A stretch of 64,000 nucleotides of DNA from Lonsdalea iberica (GCF_002111585.1 NZ_LUTP01000004.1:1-64000), one strand, 5' to 3'; shown: positions 19,378 through 32,700, numbered from the stretch's first letter. Numbers and translations: made by a program. Notes: generated by a model not told the origin, from the letters alone.

Positions 19378-21078
19378 CTAGGGCGTGGGCATTTGGTCCT
19401 GTAAGACACCTTGATGCAACGGCTGTTGAAGCGGTTGGCCCGCGCTGTCAGTCCCCTGCAAAATGCCATTCAACGTAGGTTTCAGCGGTGTGGCATTTTC
19501 CATCTTGCCATTCAGTCGTAGCTGAAAGTTGAGATTCCCCGACGGCATGTGCGTCGGCGTTGGCCAGCCCCAGTGCAACAACGTGTCGAACGACGTCGAT
19601 TTACCCTTCATATCGAGCGTGAATTCACGCGCGGGAGTTTGATCGACACTCGCTGTTGCTTCCAACAGTCCCCCCTGCGTGAAGGCACTGAGGTCGGTAA
19701 AAGTGATCCGATCGTTGTTAGCCGTCAATGCCAGCGACGGACGTCGAATATCCACTTTATTGAACGTGGCATCGCTGGCGTTCAGGTTCAGCGAGCCCTG
19801 CCAAATACCCCACTGATGCTGGCGAGCTAGCAACAAGTCGCTGCCATAGCCGTCAAGTGCGGTCACCTGGGAGGGGAAGTCCGGGTTAATATCGATCAAC
19901 AAGTTGCGATTGGCGGTCAATTTTTTGACGGATATCTCTTCCAGCCAGGAAGGCAGCGTTTGTTGCCAGCGTTGACGCCAGTCTCCCGGCAGGGTGTATT
20001 CCATTCCCGCGATAACCAGCTCATCTAGCGTCAGCCGGTGGCCGTTGCGCAGCCAGTTGCCACTGGCTCGCAGCAGCCCCTTCTCCCAACGGGTTGAGAA
20101 CTGGCGAATGGCAACCCCTTGCGCGGACAGGTCCAGATTGATAATCGGGTCGATCAGATGCATATCGCCGTTAATGAGATCGGTTGCATTGAACGAGAGC
20201 GAGCCGTCCTCACTTTGCCAGTTATCCTGTCGGAAGGTGACATGCTGTAGTGTGGCGTCAAGATCGCTGGCGGCCCAGCCGGGTCCCTCAATACGCGCGT
20301 TTATCAGGTCAAAACGGTCGACGCTGACGGCGGGCAGCGCTGCGACGGGCTGCCAGAAATCAGAGAGGGAACGCGAGGTTTGCAGCCTCACGTGACTCAG
20401 TCTGAGCCGATGAATCTGCCAACCGCCATCCTCCGCACGCTGTGCACTGCCGGTCAGTTCTCCCCGGGCGACATTAGCGCCGACGTTGCTCAGCGTCAGG
20501 CGCCGATTCTCTAAAGTACCTTCCACTAATACCTGACTAGCGGGAATATCGTTCAGCGTCAGCGAGCGGGCGCTGAGCTGAAAACGCGCGTTATTTCCTA
20601 GCAAATTATCGGGTTGCGGCTCCCACGGCGTGATGCCGCCGTTGACCTGTTGCCCGTTGAGCCGCCAGTCGCCATCCTGCGCCTGTAGCGCCATATCCTT
20701 GAACTGCAACACGTCAGCCTTAAAAGGCAGGGCGTAGCCGGATTGACTTAGATTGAGCGTTCCCCCCTCTAGCCGCAGGCTGGCCAAGTGGGAAGGCGTG
20801 GTGATTTGGCGCACGCTAAGTCCCACGGAGACCTGTTTAGCGACCAGCGTGGGCGGCTGATTTTCTCGGCCGAAAGAGATCTCCTCGAGCTGGAAGACGC
20901 TGGGCGATGTCCAGCTGTGAGACACTTTTTTCAGTGCGAGTCGGTATTCGGTATGTTGACTGACCCAACGGCTGATCTCGTTGGCTCCCCATCCGGTCTG
21001 CAGCGCGAAATAAAGCGCCACCAGAGCCAGAAGGGTCAGTAACAGCAGTGAGATGAGTAGTTTCCCGATAAATTTCAT
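19378..21078 (-). CDS. yicH: AsmA family protein YicH
   Basis: A 566-aa inner-membrane-anchored periplasmic protein (569 aa in E. coli). Residues 5-27 form one N-terminal transmembrane segment. The rest is the repetitive beta-rich AsmA/bridge-like lipid-transfer type of fold, with DIPASQVLVEG, LSNVGANVARGELTG and LDGYGSDLLLA. AsmA-like proteins are implicated in phospholipid transport to the outer membrane; YicH itself has no defined role. It follows xanP, as in E. coli, where yicH and xanP are also neighbours. Confidence 0.93.
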   Translation of the reverse strand: MKFIGKLLISLLLLTLLALVALYFALQTGWGANEISRWVSQHTEYRLALKKVSHSWTSPSVFQLEEISFGRENQPPTLVAKQVSVGLSVRQITTPSHLASLRLEGGTLNLSQSGYALPFKADVLQFKDMALQAQDGDWRLNGQQVNGGITPWEPQPDNLLGNNARFQLSARSLTLNDIPASQVLVEGTLENRRLTLSNVGANVARGELTGSAQRAEDGGWQIHRLRLSHVRLQTSRSLSDFWQPVAALPAVSVDRFDLINARIEGPGWAASDLDATLQHVTFRQDNWQSEDGSLSFNATDLINGDMHLIDPIINLDLSAQGVAIRQFSTRWEKGLLRASGNWLRNGHRLTLDELVIAGMEYTLPGDWRQRWQQTLPSWLEEISVKKLTANRNLLIDINPDFPSQVTALDGYGSDLLLARQHQWGIWQGSLNLNASDATFNKVDIRRPSLALTANNDRITFTDLSAFTQGGLLEATASVDQTPAREFTLDMKGKSTSFDTLLHWGWPTPTHMPSGNLNFQLRLNGKMENATPLKPTLNGILQGTDSAGQPLQQPLHQGVLQDQMPTP

Positions 21079-21238
21079 CGTATCAGTCCATGCCTGTCGT
21101 CGAGGATTGAAATGTTATGCCGCAATGTCTGCCGCGGCTCAAGTCGGTCATCATACTCCTGACAAGAATCAGGGACCGATGTTGCATCATGGGGCCCTGA
21201 TTAGCACGGTAAATACGAAATATCTGGAAGCAGGCTCC

Positions 21239-22642
21239 CTATTCTTTTTCTTCTTTCTCTTGCGGGAACACGAGATTCAAGACGATGGCGGTGATTCCGC
21301 CAGCGGCGATGCCGGAAGACAGGAGGGTTTTCAGCCAGTCAGGCGCGAACTGCAAGATCAGCGGCTGCTGAGCTACGCCCAGACCCACGGCCAGCGACAG
21401 GGCGATGATCATGATCGCCCGGCGGTCGAGCGGTTCTCGAGACACGATGCGCACGCCTGAGGCGGCGATTGTGCCGAACATCACGATGGTCGCGCCTCCC
21501 AGCACCGGTTCTGGAATATGTTGAACGAACCCGCTAACCGCCGGGAACAGGCCGAGGGCAATCAGCATCAGCGCGACGACGAAACCGACATGGCGGCTGG
21601 CGACGCCGGTCAGTTGGATCACGCCGTTGTTCTGGCCGAAGCAGGAGTTGGGAAAGGTATTGAATACCGCCGAAAGCATGGAGTTCAGGCCGTTGGCCAG
21701 TACGCCGCCTTTGAGGCGTTTCATATACAGCGGCCCGCGTACCGGCTGTTCAGAGACATCGGAGGTGGCAGTAATGTCGCCGATAGTTTCCAGCGATGTC
21801 ACCATGAATACCAGCATCAGTGGCACGATCAGGCTCCAGTCAAAGCCCAGACCGTAATACAACGGCGTCGGCACCATGATGGCGGACTGCGCTGAGCTGG
21901 ACATTTCCTTCGGCAGCATGCCCATCAGCCACGCTGCCAGGTACCCGACGGCCATGGCGATCACCAGAGAGGCGACGCGCAGATAGGGATTGCGTTGGCG
22001 ATTCAGCAGGATGATAACCAGTAGGACCACGCCAGCCAGCAGCAGATTTTTAGGCGCGCCGAACGAGTGATCGTTGAGAGCCGCAAACCCGCCGCCGATC
22101 GAGGTCAGCCCGACTTGAATCAGCGACAGACCAATAATCATGACCACCACGCCGGATACCAGCGGGGTAATAATCCTGCGGGCCAGATGAAGAACGCGGG
22201 ACAGCAGGATCTCGGTACAGGAGGCGACCATCAGTGTGCCGAACAGCGCGGCCATCATGGTCGGCACATCTGCGCCGCCGTTTTTCAACGCCAACCCGCC
22301 CATGATAAGCGGCGTCACGAAGTTAAAGCTGGTGCCCTGAATCGACAGCAGTCCGGAGCCAATGGGCCCCCAGGTTTTGATTTGCAGTATGGAGGCCAGA
22401 CCGGAAGCAAACAGCGACATGCTGATGATGTGTTGCGTATCCTGCGCGGGGAGTCCGAGTGCCTGGCAGATCAGCAGCGCTGGCGTAATAACGGCGACGA
22501 ACATCGCTAACAGGTGCTGAGCGGCGGCAAACAGCGTTTGCGGTAGCGGCGGGCGGTCTTCAAGACGGTAGATGAGTTCGCTGCGTGGATGGGCAGCTGC
22601 GGGTTCTTCCGGGCGCAAAGGTTCGGCAGAGGGAATACGCAT
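21239..22642 (-). CDS. xanP: Xanthine:proton symporter XanP (YicE)
   Basis: A nucleobase-ascorbate transporter (NAT/NCS2) for xanthine with about 14 membrane segments; 467 aa from the ATG at 22642. The NAT signature [19 protein letters not shown] is present, as is the first-helix QH in [13 protein letters not shown]. An upstream in-frame start at 22729 is less likely, because the ATG at 22642 has a GGAG at fair spacing and gives the usual N-terminal length. gltS, found nearby in E. coli, is absent. Confidence 0.95.
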   Translation of the reverse strand: MRIPSAEPLRPEEPAAAHPRSELIYRLEDRPPLPQTLFAAAQHLLAMFVAVITPALLICQALGLPAQDTQHIISMSLFASGLASILQIKTWGPIGSGLLSIQGTSFNFVTPLIMGGLALKNGGADVPTMMAALFGTLMVASCTEILLSRVLHLARRIITPLVSGVVVMIIGLSLIQVGLTSIGGGFAALNDHSFGAPKNLLLAGVVLLVIILLNRQRNPYLRVASLVIAMAVGYLAAWLMGMLPKEMSSSAQSAIMVPTPLYYGLGFDWSLIVPLMLVFMVTSLETIGDITATSDVSEQPVRGPLYMKRLKGGVLANGLNSMLSAVFNTFPNSCFGQNNGVIQLTGVASRHVGFVVALMLIALGLFPAVSGFVQHIPEPVLGGATIVMFGTIAASGVRIVSREPLDRRAIMIIALSLAVGLGVAQQPLILQFAPDWLKTLLSSGIAAGGITAIVLNLVFPQEKEEKE

Positions 22643-22759
22643 GGCGGTTGGCACTCCAGAACGACAAAAAACGCATTTTAATGATCTGCCTAACAAAAGC
22701 AAACGGTTGCGTATTTCATCTTCCTGCATGACCGTGGGGGAGGTAATCGCTTCTGGCGT

Positions 22760-24841
22760 TTAGGCGTTGGTGTAGCGCGCGCTTTCCGGCAGCCAGCGTT
22801 CTATCAGGGCTTGCGCGTGTTCGGGATAGCGCTCATGGATATGGCGCGCAAGACGCTGGACCGGTGGGATCAGCGCCTGGTCTCGCAGAAGGTCGGCGAC
22901 TTTGAATTCGGCACTGCCGGTTTGACGGGTGCCGAGCAACTCACCCGGTCCACGGATCTCGAGATCGCGTTGAGCGATCACAAAGCCGTCGTTGCTATCT
23001 CGTAAAACCTGCAGCCGCTTCTGCGCGGTTTTGCTGAGCGGTGATTTGTACAACAGCACGCAGTGGGAAGCGACAGAACCGCGGCCGACGCGTCCACGCA
23101 GCTGGTGCAGCTGCGCCAGACCGAGCCGTTCCGGGTTTTCGATAATCATCAGGCTGGCATTGGGGACGTCGACCCCGACTTCAATCACGGTGGTAGCGAC
23201 GAGCAGCTGAATTTGGCCTGCCTTGAACGCTTCCATCACCTGTTGTTTTTCCTGCGCCTTCATTCGTCCGTGCACCAGCCCGATAGTGAGCGCCGGCAGC
23301 GCTTCGCGCAGTTCCTGACAGGTAGCTTCCGCTGCCTGCGCCTCCAGAAGGTCTGACTCCTCAATCAAGGTACACACCCAGTAGGCCTGACGCCCTTCCT
23401 GCTGACAGGCATTGTCGACGCGCTGGATGATATCGCTACGGCGAGTGTCGGGGATGGCGACGGTAGTGACGGGCGTTCTGCCCGGCGGTAGTTCGTCGAT
23501 GACGGACGTTTCCAGGTCGGCGTATGCGGTCATCGCCAGCGTACGTGGGATCGGCGTTGCAGTCATAATCAGCTGGTGGGGGTGAAATCCTTGCTGCTCG
23601 CCTTTTTCCCACAGGGCAAGCCGCTGATGTACGCCGAACCGGTGCTGTTCATCGATGATGACCAGCGCCAGACCATTAAACTGGACCTGCTGCTGGAAAA
23701 TGGCGTGAGTACCGACCACCATGCTTACATCGCCATTGGCGATCGCGTCCTGCTGAGTCTGACGAGCTTTGCCCTTCTGCTTTCCAGCCAGCCATCCGAC
23801 GTTAATGCCGAGCGGCGCAAACCACTGACGGAAGTTGTGCGCATGTTGTTCCGCCAACAGTTCGGTCGGCGCCATGAGGGCCACCTGCTTGCCGTGAGCA
23901 ATGGCGCGCAATGCGGCCAAAGCCGCCACCAGCGTTTTGCCGGAGCCGACGTCGCCTTGAACTAGCCGCATCATAGGATAAGGGTGATTCAAATCCTGTT
24001 CGATTTCGGCCACGACGCGCTCCTGCGCCCGAGTCGGCGAAAACGGCAGGGCGGCCAGCAACTGTTGTTTCAACGCATCGCGGGGAGGTAACGCCAGCGC
24101 ATGGTGGCGCTGGGCGCCGGCACGTGCAGCCAGCATGCTCAGGTTGTGGGCCAATAGCTCTTCCATGATCAACCGTTGCTGAGCCGGATGTTTACCCTGC
24201 TCCAGTTCGCTCAATTGCATGTCGGGCGGAGGCCGATGAAGCGTATGCAGCGCCTCCGTCAGGCTCATCGTCGTGTGATTAAGCTCTTGCGGCAGCAGTT
24301 CATCAATCGGATGGCGGTCCAGCAGTTTTAGCGCCTGGTCGGTTAGCTTGCGTAGCGTGGCCTGACGGATTCCGTCGGTGGTGGGATAGACCGGCGTCAG
24401 CGTTTCCTGCAGCACCACATCGCTTTCTTCGCCTTGGACCCGATACTCCGGGTGGATAATTTCAGCCCCCAGCTTGCCGCGGCGGATTTCGCCATAGGCG
24501 ATGACTCGCTGGCCCGGCGACAGGCTGTTTTTCATGGCGGCGTTGAAGTTGAAAAAGCGCAGCGTGAGCATACCGCTACCATCGCTGATCTGGCAGGTCA
24601 GCATACGACGGCGGCCGAAGGCGACGTCACAGCGCAAAATTTCACCCTCTACGGTTGCGTAGATGCCCGGAAGAAGATCGTTGATGGGATAAAGCTGAGT
24701 GCGGTCTTCGTAGCGCAGCGGTAGATGAAATAGCAGGTCTTCCACCGTTTCCAGACCGATGCGGGCCAATTTATTCGCCTGACTGGGCCCGACGCCGACA
24801 AGCGTGTTCAGCGGTTGGGTATTCAGCAGGCGCCCGCGCAT
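22760..24841 (-). CDS. recG: ATP-dependent DNA helicase RecG
   Basis: Remodels stalled forks and branched recombination intermediates, including R-loops. It is 693 aa, as in E. coli. The N-terminal wedge domain (OB fold, about 1-190) precedes helicase motif I GDVGSGKT, motif II DEQHRFG, motif III TATPIPRT and motif VI QLRGRVGRG. The frame extends upstream to 24874, but MRGRLLNTQPL at 24841 matches the E. coli start and overlaps the trmH stop by one base (TAATG), indicating coupling. Confidence 0.97.
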   Translation of the reverse strand: MRGRLLNTQPLNTLVGVGPSQANKLARIGLETVEDLLFHLPLRYEDRTQLYPINDLLPGIYATVEGEILRCDVAFGRRRMLTCQISDGSGMLTLRFFNFNAAMKNSLSPGQRVIAYGEIRRGKLGAEIIHPEYRVQGEESDVVLQETLTPVYPTTDGIRQATLRKLTDQALKLLDRHPIDELLPQELNHTTMSLTEALHTLHRPPPDMQLSELEQGKHPAQQRLIMEELLAHNLSMLAARAGAQRHHALALPPRDALKQQLLAALPFSPTRAQERVVAEIEQDLNHPYPMMRLVQGDVGSGKTLVAALAALRAIAHGKQVALMAPTELLAEQHAHNFRQWFAPLGINVGWLAGKQKGKARQTQQDAIANGDVSMVVGTHAIFQQQVQFNGLALVIIDEQHRFGVHQRLALWEKGEQQGFHPHQLIMTATPIPRTLAMTAYADLETSVIDELPPGRTPVTTVAIPDTRRSDIIQRVDNACQQEGRQAYWVCTLIEESDLLEAQAAEATCQELREALPALTIGLVHGRMKAQEKQQVMEAFKAGQIQLLVATTVIEVGVDVPNASLMIIENPERLGLAQLHQLRGRVGRGSVASHCVLLYKSPLSKTAQKRLQVLRDSNDGFVIAQRDLEIRGPGELLGTRQTGSAEFKVADLLRDQALIPPVQRLARHIHERYPEHAQALIERWLPESARYTNA

Positions 24842-25533
24842 TATTGTTCCGTGGACTGCATGGCGGCCCACCACGGGGTGTCGGCGACCACCTGACCCTG
24901 CTGGTCTATGCGCGGCCGTGGCAGTCCCTTACGTTTCGCGACGCGGGCGAGAACGGGATAACCGCCTTCGAACAACAGCCGCTGTTGCTCTTCTTCGTCC
25001 AACGGGCTGGTGTCACGTTGATACATCCCTGCCATCTGACGCTGGCGCTGCGCCTCATAAAGAATCAATGCGGAAGCGACGGAGACATTGAGGGACTGGA
25101 CCATACCGGTCATCGGAATAATGATGTCTTGGTCTGCCAAAGCCAGCGCTTCGGCGGAGATGCCGGTTTTTTCCTGACCGAGAAGAATGCAGGTAGGGCG
25201 GGTGTAATCAATATCCCGAAAATCAACGGCTTTGTCAGAAAGGTGGGTGGCCAGAACTTGCATACCCTGCGTTTTCAGATGTCCAACGGCGTCGTTAATG
25301 GTGGCGTGGGTTTTGACTTTTACCCAGCTATTGCTGCCCGCGGCGGTAGAAACCAGCGTTCTCATATGGCCCGTCGGCCATATGGCGTGAACCTGGTGAA
25401 CGCCTACGGCATCCGCCGTACGAATAACGGCGGAGACATTATGAGGCTTATGGACTTGCTCCATACACACCGTCAGGTCGGGCTGGCGGTGATTCAGCAT
25501 CTCTCTGATGCGCGCATAGCGTTCTGGCGTCAT
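24841..25533 (-). CDS. trmH: tRNA (guanosine-18-2'-O)-methyltransferase TrmH (SpoU)
   Basis: A SPOUT methyltransferase that 2'-O-methylates G18 in the D-loop of tRNAs. It is 230 aa. The SAM-binding trefoil-knot motifs are present: NVSAVIRTADAVG (motif 1), ILLGQEKTGIS (motif 2) and IPMTGMVQSLNVSVASALILYE (motif 3, split here for length). It lies 6 nt after spoT and abuts recG, continuing the gmk-rpoZ-spoT-trmH-recG operon. Confidence 0.97.
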   Translation of the reverse strand: MTPERYARIREMLNHRQPDLTVCMEQVHKPHNVSAVIRTADAVGVHQVHAIWPTGHMRTLVSTAAGSNSWVKVKTHATINDAVGHLKTQGMQVLATHLSDKAVDFRDIDYTRPTCILLGQEKTGISAEALALADQDIIIPMTGMVQSLNVSVASALILYEAQRQRQMAGMYQRDTSPLDEEEQQRLLFEGGYPVLARVAKRKGLPRPRIDQQGQVVADTPWWAAMQSTEQ

Positions 25534-25539
25534 AACGGA

Positions 25540-27639
25540 TTAGTTTCGGTTACGGTTAACTTTAATCACATCCGGCATCACGCGGATCTTGCGCATAATA
25601 TTCGCAAGATGGACACGGTCGCGTGCTGTCAGGCGTATGAAGGCACTGTATACCCTGCCGTCTTTTTCTTCCGTATTGATGCTTTGGATATTGGCATTAG
25701 CGGTGTTAATGGCGGCGGTCAGGTTGGCCAGTACGCCCTGATGGTTGAGCATGTCCACCTTGATTTCCGTCAGGAACTCCTGCTCAGTCACCTTGTCCCA
25801 TTCCACCGCCATGAATTTTTCAGGTTCTTTTTGGTAACCGCGGATATTGCGGCAGGACTCATGGTGGATCACCAGACCTTTACCCGGGCTGACGTGCGCA
25901 ATGATCGGGTCGCCCGGAATGGGGCGGCAGCATTTGGCGAAGGTCACCAACACGCCGTCGGCGCCTTTGATCGGGAGCTTACGGATGCCGGAGCTGTTCA
26001 ATCCGGTATCTTCTTCCAGCAGATTTCTGGCCACCACGATGCTCATGGCGTTGCCAAGGCCGATTTCCGCCAGTAGATCGTCCAGCGAGGAGAGTTTCAT
26101 ACGGTCCAGCTCGCGCTGAATATTGGGCGCGGGAACTTCGGACAGCTTGCGGCCGTGGCCCAGCGCATGATTCAACAGACGACGTCCTAAGCTGACGGAA
26201 TCGTCACGTTTTAGGTTTTTCAGTAGCTGACGGATTCTGGCGCGGGCTTTGGAGCTGACAACAAAATTCAGCCAGGCGGCGTTGGGCCGTGCGCCCGGCG
26301 CTGTGATGATCTCGACCGTCTGACCGTTTTTCAGCGCTTGAGACAGCGGATACGGCTGACGGTCGACACGTGCGCCCACGCAGGCGTGACCGATGTCGGT
26401 ATGCACCGCATAGGCGAAGTCCACCGGTGTGGCGCCGGAGGGCAGTTCGACAATGCGGCCTTCCGGCGTGAAGACGTACATTTCGTCCGGAAACAAATCC
26501 GACTTCACGCTTTCGATAAATTCAAATGAACTGCCAGCGCTTTGCTGCAGTTCCATCAGGCTCTGCATCCAGCGGCGCGCGCGGACTTGTGCGGTCGTGC
26601 TGCTTTCACCTTCTTTATACGCCCAGTGTGCGGCTACGCCCATCTCAGCCATTTGATCCATATCTTCCGTACGGATCTGCACTTCGACCGGTACGCCGTG
26701 CGGGCCGATCAAAGAGGTATGCAACGATTGATAGCCGTTGGCTTTCGGGATGGCGATATAGTCTTTAACGCGACCGGGGCGGGGTTTGTATAGGCCGTGT
26801 ACCTGGCCCAATACGCGATAGCAGGTATCCAAATCGCTGACGATCACCCGAAAGGCGTAAATATCCATAATGGAGTGAAAACGCTGTTCTTTCAGGTGCA
26901 TCTTGCAGTAGATGGAGTAGAGGTGTTTTTCCCGGCCGCCAACGCGACAGGGGATGCCGGCTTCCAGCAAGCGCCCTTCGATTTCAGACAGGATCTTCTG
27001 AATCATCTCCTTGCGGTTGCCGCGTGCGGCTTTCACCACTTCTTTGATGACACGGTAACGGTTCGGATAGAGTGCTTCAAACCCCAGCTCTTCCAGCTCG
27101 GTTTTCAGATGATGAATACCAAGCCGATGGGCCAGCGGGCTGTAAATTTCTAATGTTTCCCGGGCGATGCGTCGGCGTTTATCCGGCCTTAGCGCTCCCA
27201 GCGTCCGCATATTGTGGGTACGGTCGGCAAGTTTGATCAGAATGACGCGGATGTCTTGCACCATCGCCATGATCATTTTGCGAAAATTTTCCGCCTGAGC
27301 TTCTTTCTTGTCGCGAAACTTAAGCTTATCCAGCTTGGAGACGCCTTCCACCAGCTCGGCAACGCTTTTGCCAAACAGCTGTTCCATATCCTGGTAGGTG
27401 GCGGGCGTGTCTTCGATCACGTCATGCAGTAGCGCCGCCATGAGCGTTTCATAATCGAGACGCATCTCGGCCAAAATGCAGGCTACGGCTACTGGATGGG
27501 TGATGTAAGGCTCGCCGCTGGAGCGAGTCTGACCCTCGTGAGCATCACGTGCGACAAGGTAAGCCTGCCGGAGACGTTTTATCTGGTCTTCGGGCAGGTA
27601 ATTCTGAATCAGCAGATTAAGGCTTTCAAACAGATACAA
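25540..27639 (-). CDS. spoT: Bifunctional (p)ppGpp synthetase/hydrolase SpoT
   Basis: Balances the alarmone (p)ppGpp in response to fatty acid, carbon and iron limitation. It is 699 aa (702 in E. coli). The N-terminal HD hydrolase has His72-Asp73 in HDVIEDT. The synthetase domain, with YQSLHTSLIGP, is followed by TGS (VFTPEGRIVELPSGA), helical/zinc-finger and C-terminal ACT domains. It lies 18 nt after rpoZ. An intact hydrolase domain fits the usual need for SpoT when RelA is present elsewhere. Confidence 0.98.
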   Translation of the reverse strand: MYLFESLNLLIQNYLPEDQIKRLRQAYLVARDAHEGQTRSSGEPYITHPVAVACILAEMRLDYETLMAALLHDVIEDTPATYQDMEQLFGKSVAELVEGVSKLDKLKFRDKKEAQAENFRKMIMAMVQDIRVILIKLADRTHNMRTLGALRPDKRRRIARETLEIYSPLAHRLGIHHLKTELEELGFEALYPNRYRVIKEVVKAARGNRKEMIQKILSEIEGRLLEAGIPCRVGGREKHLYSIYCKMHLKEQRFHSIMDIYAFRVIVSDLDTCYRVLGQVHGLYKPRPGRVKDYIAIPKANGYQSLHTSLIGPHGVPVEVQIRTEDMDQMAEMGVAAHWAYKEGESSTTAQVRARRWMQSLMELQQSAGSSFEFIESVKSDLFPDEMYVFTPEGRIVELPSGATPVDFAYAVHTDIGHACVGARVDRQPYPLSQALKNGQTVEIITAPGARPNAAWLNFVVSSKARARIRQLLKNLKRDDSVSLGRRLLNHALGHGRKLSEVPAPNIQRELDRMKLSSLDDLLAEIGLGNAMSIVVARNLLEEDTGLNSSGIRKLPIKGADGVLVTFAKCCRPIPGDPIIAHVSPGKGLVIHHESCRNIRGYQKEPEKFMAVEWDKVTEQEFLTEIKVDMLNHQGVLANLTAAINTANANIQSINTEEKDGRVYSAFIRLTARDRVHLANIMRKIRVMPDVIKVNRNRN

Positions 27640-27657
27640 GGGCGACTCTTGGTGTTA

Positions 27658-27933
27658 TTAGCGGCGACCTTCAGCGATTGCGGTGACCGCCTGAATTTCT
27701 GCGGCTTCCTGCTCCTGCTGCTCCTGACGTTCACGGGCGTCGAGAATTTGCGAAGTGATCAGACCTTCTTCGATCTCACGCAGTGCGATAACCGTGTACT
27801 TGTCGTTTTCTTCAGGAACCAGAGCATCTTTGCCCCCAACCTGGATCTGACGGGCGCGACGGGCAGCGACCAACACCAGGTCAAAACGGTTACCAATTTT
27901 TTCTACAGCGTCTTGAACAGTTACGCGTGCCAT
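27658..27933 (-). CDS. rpoZ: RNA polymerase omega subunit
   Basis: Chaperones the beta' subunit and forms part of one ppGpp-binding site on RNA polymerase. It is 91 aa from [20 protein letters not shown], equal to E. coli omega. A five-residue upstream extension is rejected for that reason. The N-terminal MAR motif contributes to ppGpp binding in E. coli. It lies between gmk and spoT. Confidence 0.97.
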   Translation of the reverse strand: MARVTVQDAVEKIGNRFDLVLVAARRARQIQVGGKDALVPEENDKYTVIALREIEEGLITSQILDARERQEQQEQEAAEIQAVTAIAEGRR

Positions 27934-27989
27934 AATGAGGGACTCCACAGGGAAATAAAAAAAGACTGGGCATGATACTGAATGTGCCG

Positions 27990-30641
<2,652 letters not shown>

Positions 30642-31020
30642 CGGAAAAATTCAATTTTTCAGAAATATTCCGATGGCTGTAATGAAAAAAGCGAGTGTGA
30701 TGACGAATAAATAATTTTATTAAAAGGAAATACTGCTGATAAAAGGTAAAAGAATTATTTATCGTTATATATAAACTAAGGCCACAGAGTTTATTCACGC
30801 ATAAAAACTAATGGATTAGGCGACCATTTTACAGAATCAATGAATTAATCTAATCAGTTAGTGAGCCCAACCGTTGGTCGAGCGGTCAGGTATGGCTACT
30901 GGCAGGTCGAACGTTTGTACTGCGTCGAATTTATTACGTTTATATCTTAAAGATAATGAACTCAGCGGGGGGCTCCGGTGTCTGTTTACAGATGTGAGCC
31001 TCTGGAGCAGATTAATAAGA
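30642..31020 (+). promoter_or_regulatory. eptB leader with possible RBS-sequestering hairpin
   Basis: This AT-rich intergenic region of about 380 nt holds no gene. Its last 50 nt contain nested stems GGCTC (30971-30975)/GAGCC (30996-31000) and TCTGT (30981-30985)/ACAGA (30988-30992). GCTCC (30972-30976) can instead pair with GGAGC (31004-31008), which holds the only SD-like GGAG before eptB. The two pairings exclude each other. In E. coli, eptB is controlled after transcription by the sRNA MgrR; whether this leader does so is unknown. Confidence 0.35.
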
Positions 31021-32700
31021 ATGAAAGTGTCGATGTCGTTTTCCCAACCCAAAGTTTCCTGGATACTCGCTTTTTATATAGGCTTATTCCTGAATTGGTC
31101 CGTTTATTACCGCCGTTTCGATTCTCTGGCTATTTTCGACCTCAAGCATGCCACGCATTTTCTTTCTGCCGTGGCTGAACTGCTGGCTTGCATTCTGTTC
31201 ACTTTTTTCCTGATGCGGCTTATTTCTTTAGGCGGAAAAAAATGCTTTCGTATTCTGGCATCGTTACTGACATTAATCTCAGTGGCGGCTAGCTATTACA
31301 TGACCTTTTTTAATGTGGTTATCGGCTATGGCATCATCGCTTCCGTAATGACGACAGATATCGATCTCGCGCGCGAGGTGATCGGCGTCAATTTCGTGCT
31401 CTGGATGCTACTCGTCAGCCTGCCGCCGCTGGCGATCATCTGGACAAGCCGTCTGCAACACACGTTACTGGATCAGTTGAAAACGCCAGGAAAACGTCTG
31501 CGAGCCGCGCTGGGTTTGGCGGTTATCGTTGCGCTGGTCTGGTTGCCTATGGATTACATGGGCAAGGTCAATGCTGACGCTGAGAAAGCCTCCAATCAGG
31601 ATTTACCTAGCTATGGCGGCGTGGTAGCCCACTCGTATCTGCCCTCTAACTGGTTGTCCTCCTTGGGATTGTTCGCTTACGCCCATTACGATGAGAATCA
31701 GGACGCGTCTTCCCTGTTCGATCCGAGCACACATTTCACCTATCAGGCTCCCAAAGATATCGATGATACCTACGTCGTATTCATCATCGGCGAGACGACG
31801 CGGTGGGATCATCTGGGACTGTTAGGCTACTCGCGGGACACGACGCCTCAGTTGGAGAAAGAGAAAAACTTGCTGGCGTTTCGCGGCCGTTCTTGCGATA
31901 CCGCGACCAAACTCTCCATGCGCTGTATGTTCGTACGCGAAGGTGGGACGGAAGATAATCCTCAGCGGACGTTAAAAGAGCATAATATTTTTTCCGTGAT
32001 GAAAGGATTGGGGTTCTCGTCGGAGCTGTTCGCCATGCAAAGCGAAGTCTGGTTCTACAACAACATCCGGGCTGATAACTACTCTATCCGTGAAATGATC
32101 GCCTCTGAAAAACGCAACGATGGGAAATCAGTGGATGACATGCTGTTGGTGGACGAGATGAAGGCCTCATTGGCGCGTTATACCAAAGGTAAACATCTGA
32201 TCGTCTTGCATACTAAAGGGTCGCACTACCAGTATTCGATGCGTTACCCGCGCAGCTTCGCCCGCTATCAGCCGGAATGCATGAGCGTGGATGCCTCCTG
32301 TACCCGGGAACAGCTTATCAACTCTTTCGACAACAGCATTCTTTACACGGATGCATTCATCGAACAGGTCATCGATCAGATGAGGGATAAGAAAGCGTTG
32401 GTGTTCTATTCCTCCGATCATGGCGAATCAATCGATGAGAACTCGCACCTGCACGGCACTCCGCGTCATGTCGCGCCGCCGGAGCAGTTTCGTTCGCCGA
32501 TAATGATGTGGGCGTCCGACAAGTTTCTGGCTGAGCCAGAACATCAGCAGGCTTTCGCTCATCTCAAGGCCAGAAAGGATGCCGGTGAAATTCTGCGCCA
32601 TGAGGAGATCTTCGACTCGGTGTTGGGATGCCTGGGGTACACCTCGCCCAATGGCGGCATTAATCAGCAAAACAACTGGTGTTCGAAGCCGATTCATTGA
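31021..32700 (+). CDS. eptB: Kdo2-lipid A phosphoethanolamine transferase EptB
   Basis: Adds phosphoethanolamine to the Kdo residue of LPS, changing outer-membrane charge. It is 559 aa from the ATG at 31021 (563 in E. coli). Five membrane helices occupy roughly 12-180. The periplasmic sulfatase-like domain has the metal ligand Glu in FIIGETTRWDH (about 254-264), the nucleophilic Thr in SCDTATKLS (291-299), and SSDHGES. The frame continues upstream to 30874 without homology, so that extension is rejected. It is followed by tRNA-Pro, as in E. coli, where eptB and proK are neighbours. Confidence 0.95.
   Translation: MKVSMSFSQPKVSWILAFYIGLFLNWSVYYRRFDSLAIFDLKHATHFLSAVAELLACILFTFFLMRLISLGGKKCFRILASLLTLISVAASYYMTFFNVVIGYGIIASVMTTDIDLAREVIGVNFVLWMLLVSLPPLAIIWTSRLQHTLLDQLKTPGKRLRAALGLAVIVALVWLPMDYMGKVNADAEKASNQDLPSYGGVVAHSYLPSNWLSSLGLFAYAHYDENQDASSLFDPSTHFTYQAPKDIDDTYVVFIIGETTRWDHLGLLGYSRDTTPQLEKEKNLLAFRGRSCDTATKLSMRCMFVREGGTEDNPQRTLKEHNIFSVMKGLGFSSELFAMQSEVWFYNNIRADNYSIREMIASEKRNDGKSVDDMLLVDEMKASLARYTKGKHLIVLHTKGSHYQYSMRYPRSFARYQPECMSVDASCTREQLINSFDNSILYTDAFIEQVIDQMRDKKALVFYSSDHGESIDENSHLHGTPRHVAPPEQFRSPIMMWASDKFLAEPEHQQAFAHLKARKDAGEILRHEEIFDSVLGCLGYTSPNGGINQQNNWCSKPIH

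Noticed and set aside
24844-26076. Long plus-strand frame opposite trmH and spoT
   Set aside because: It is antisense to two well-conserved genes and composition-driven.
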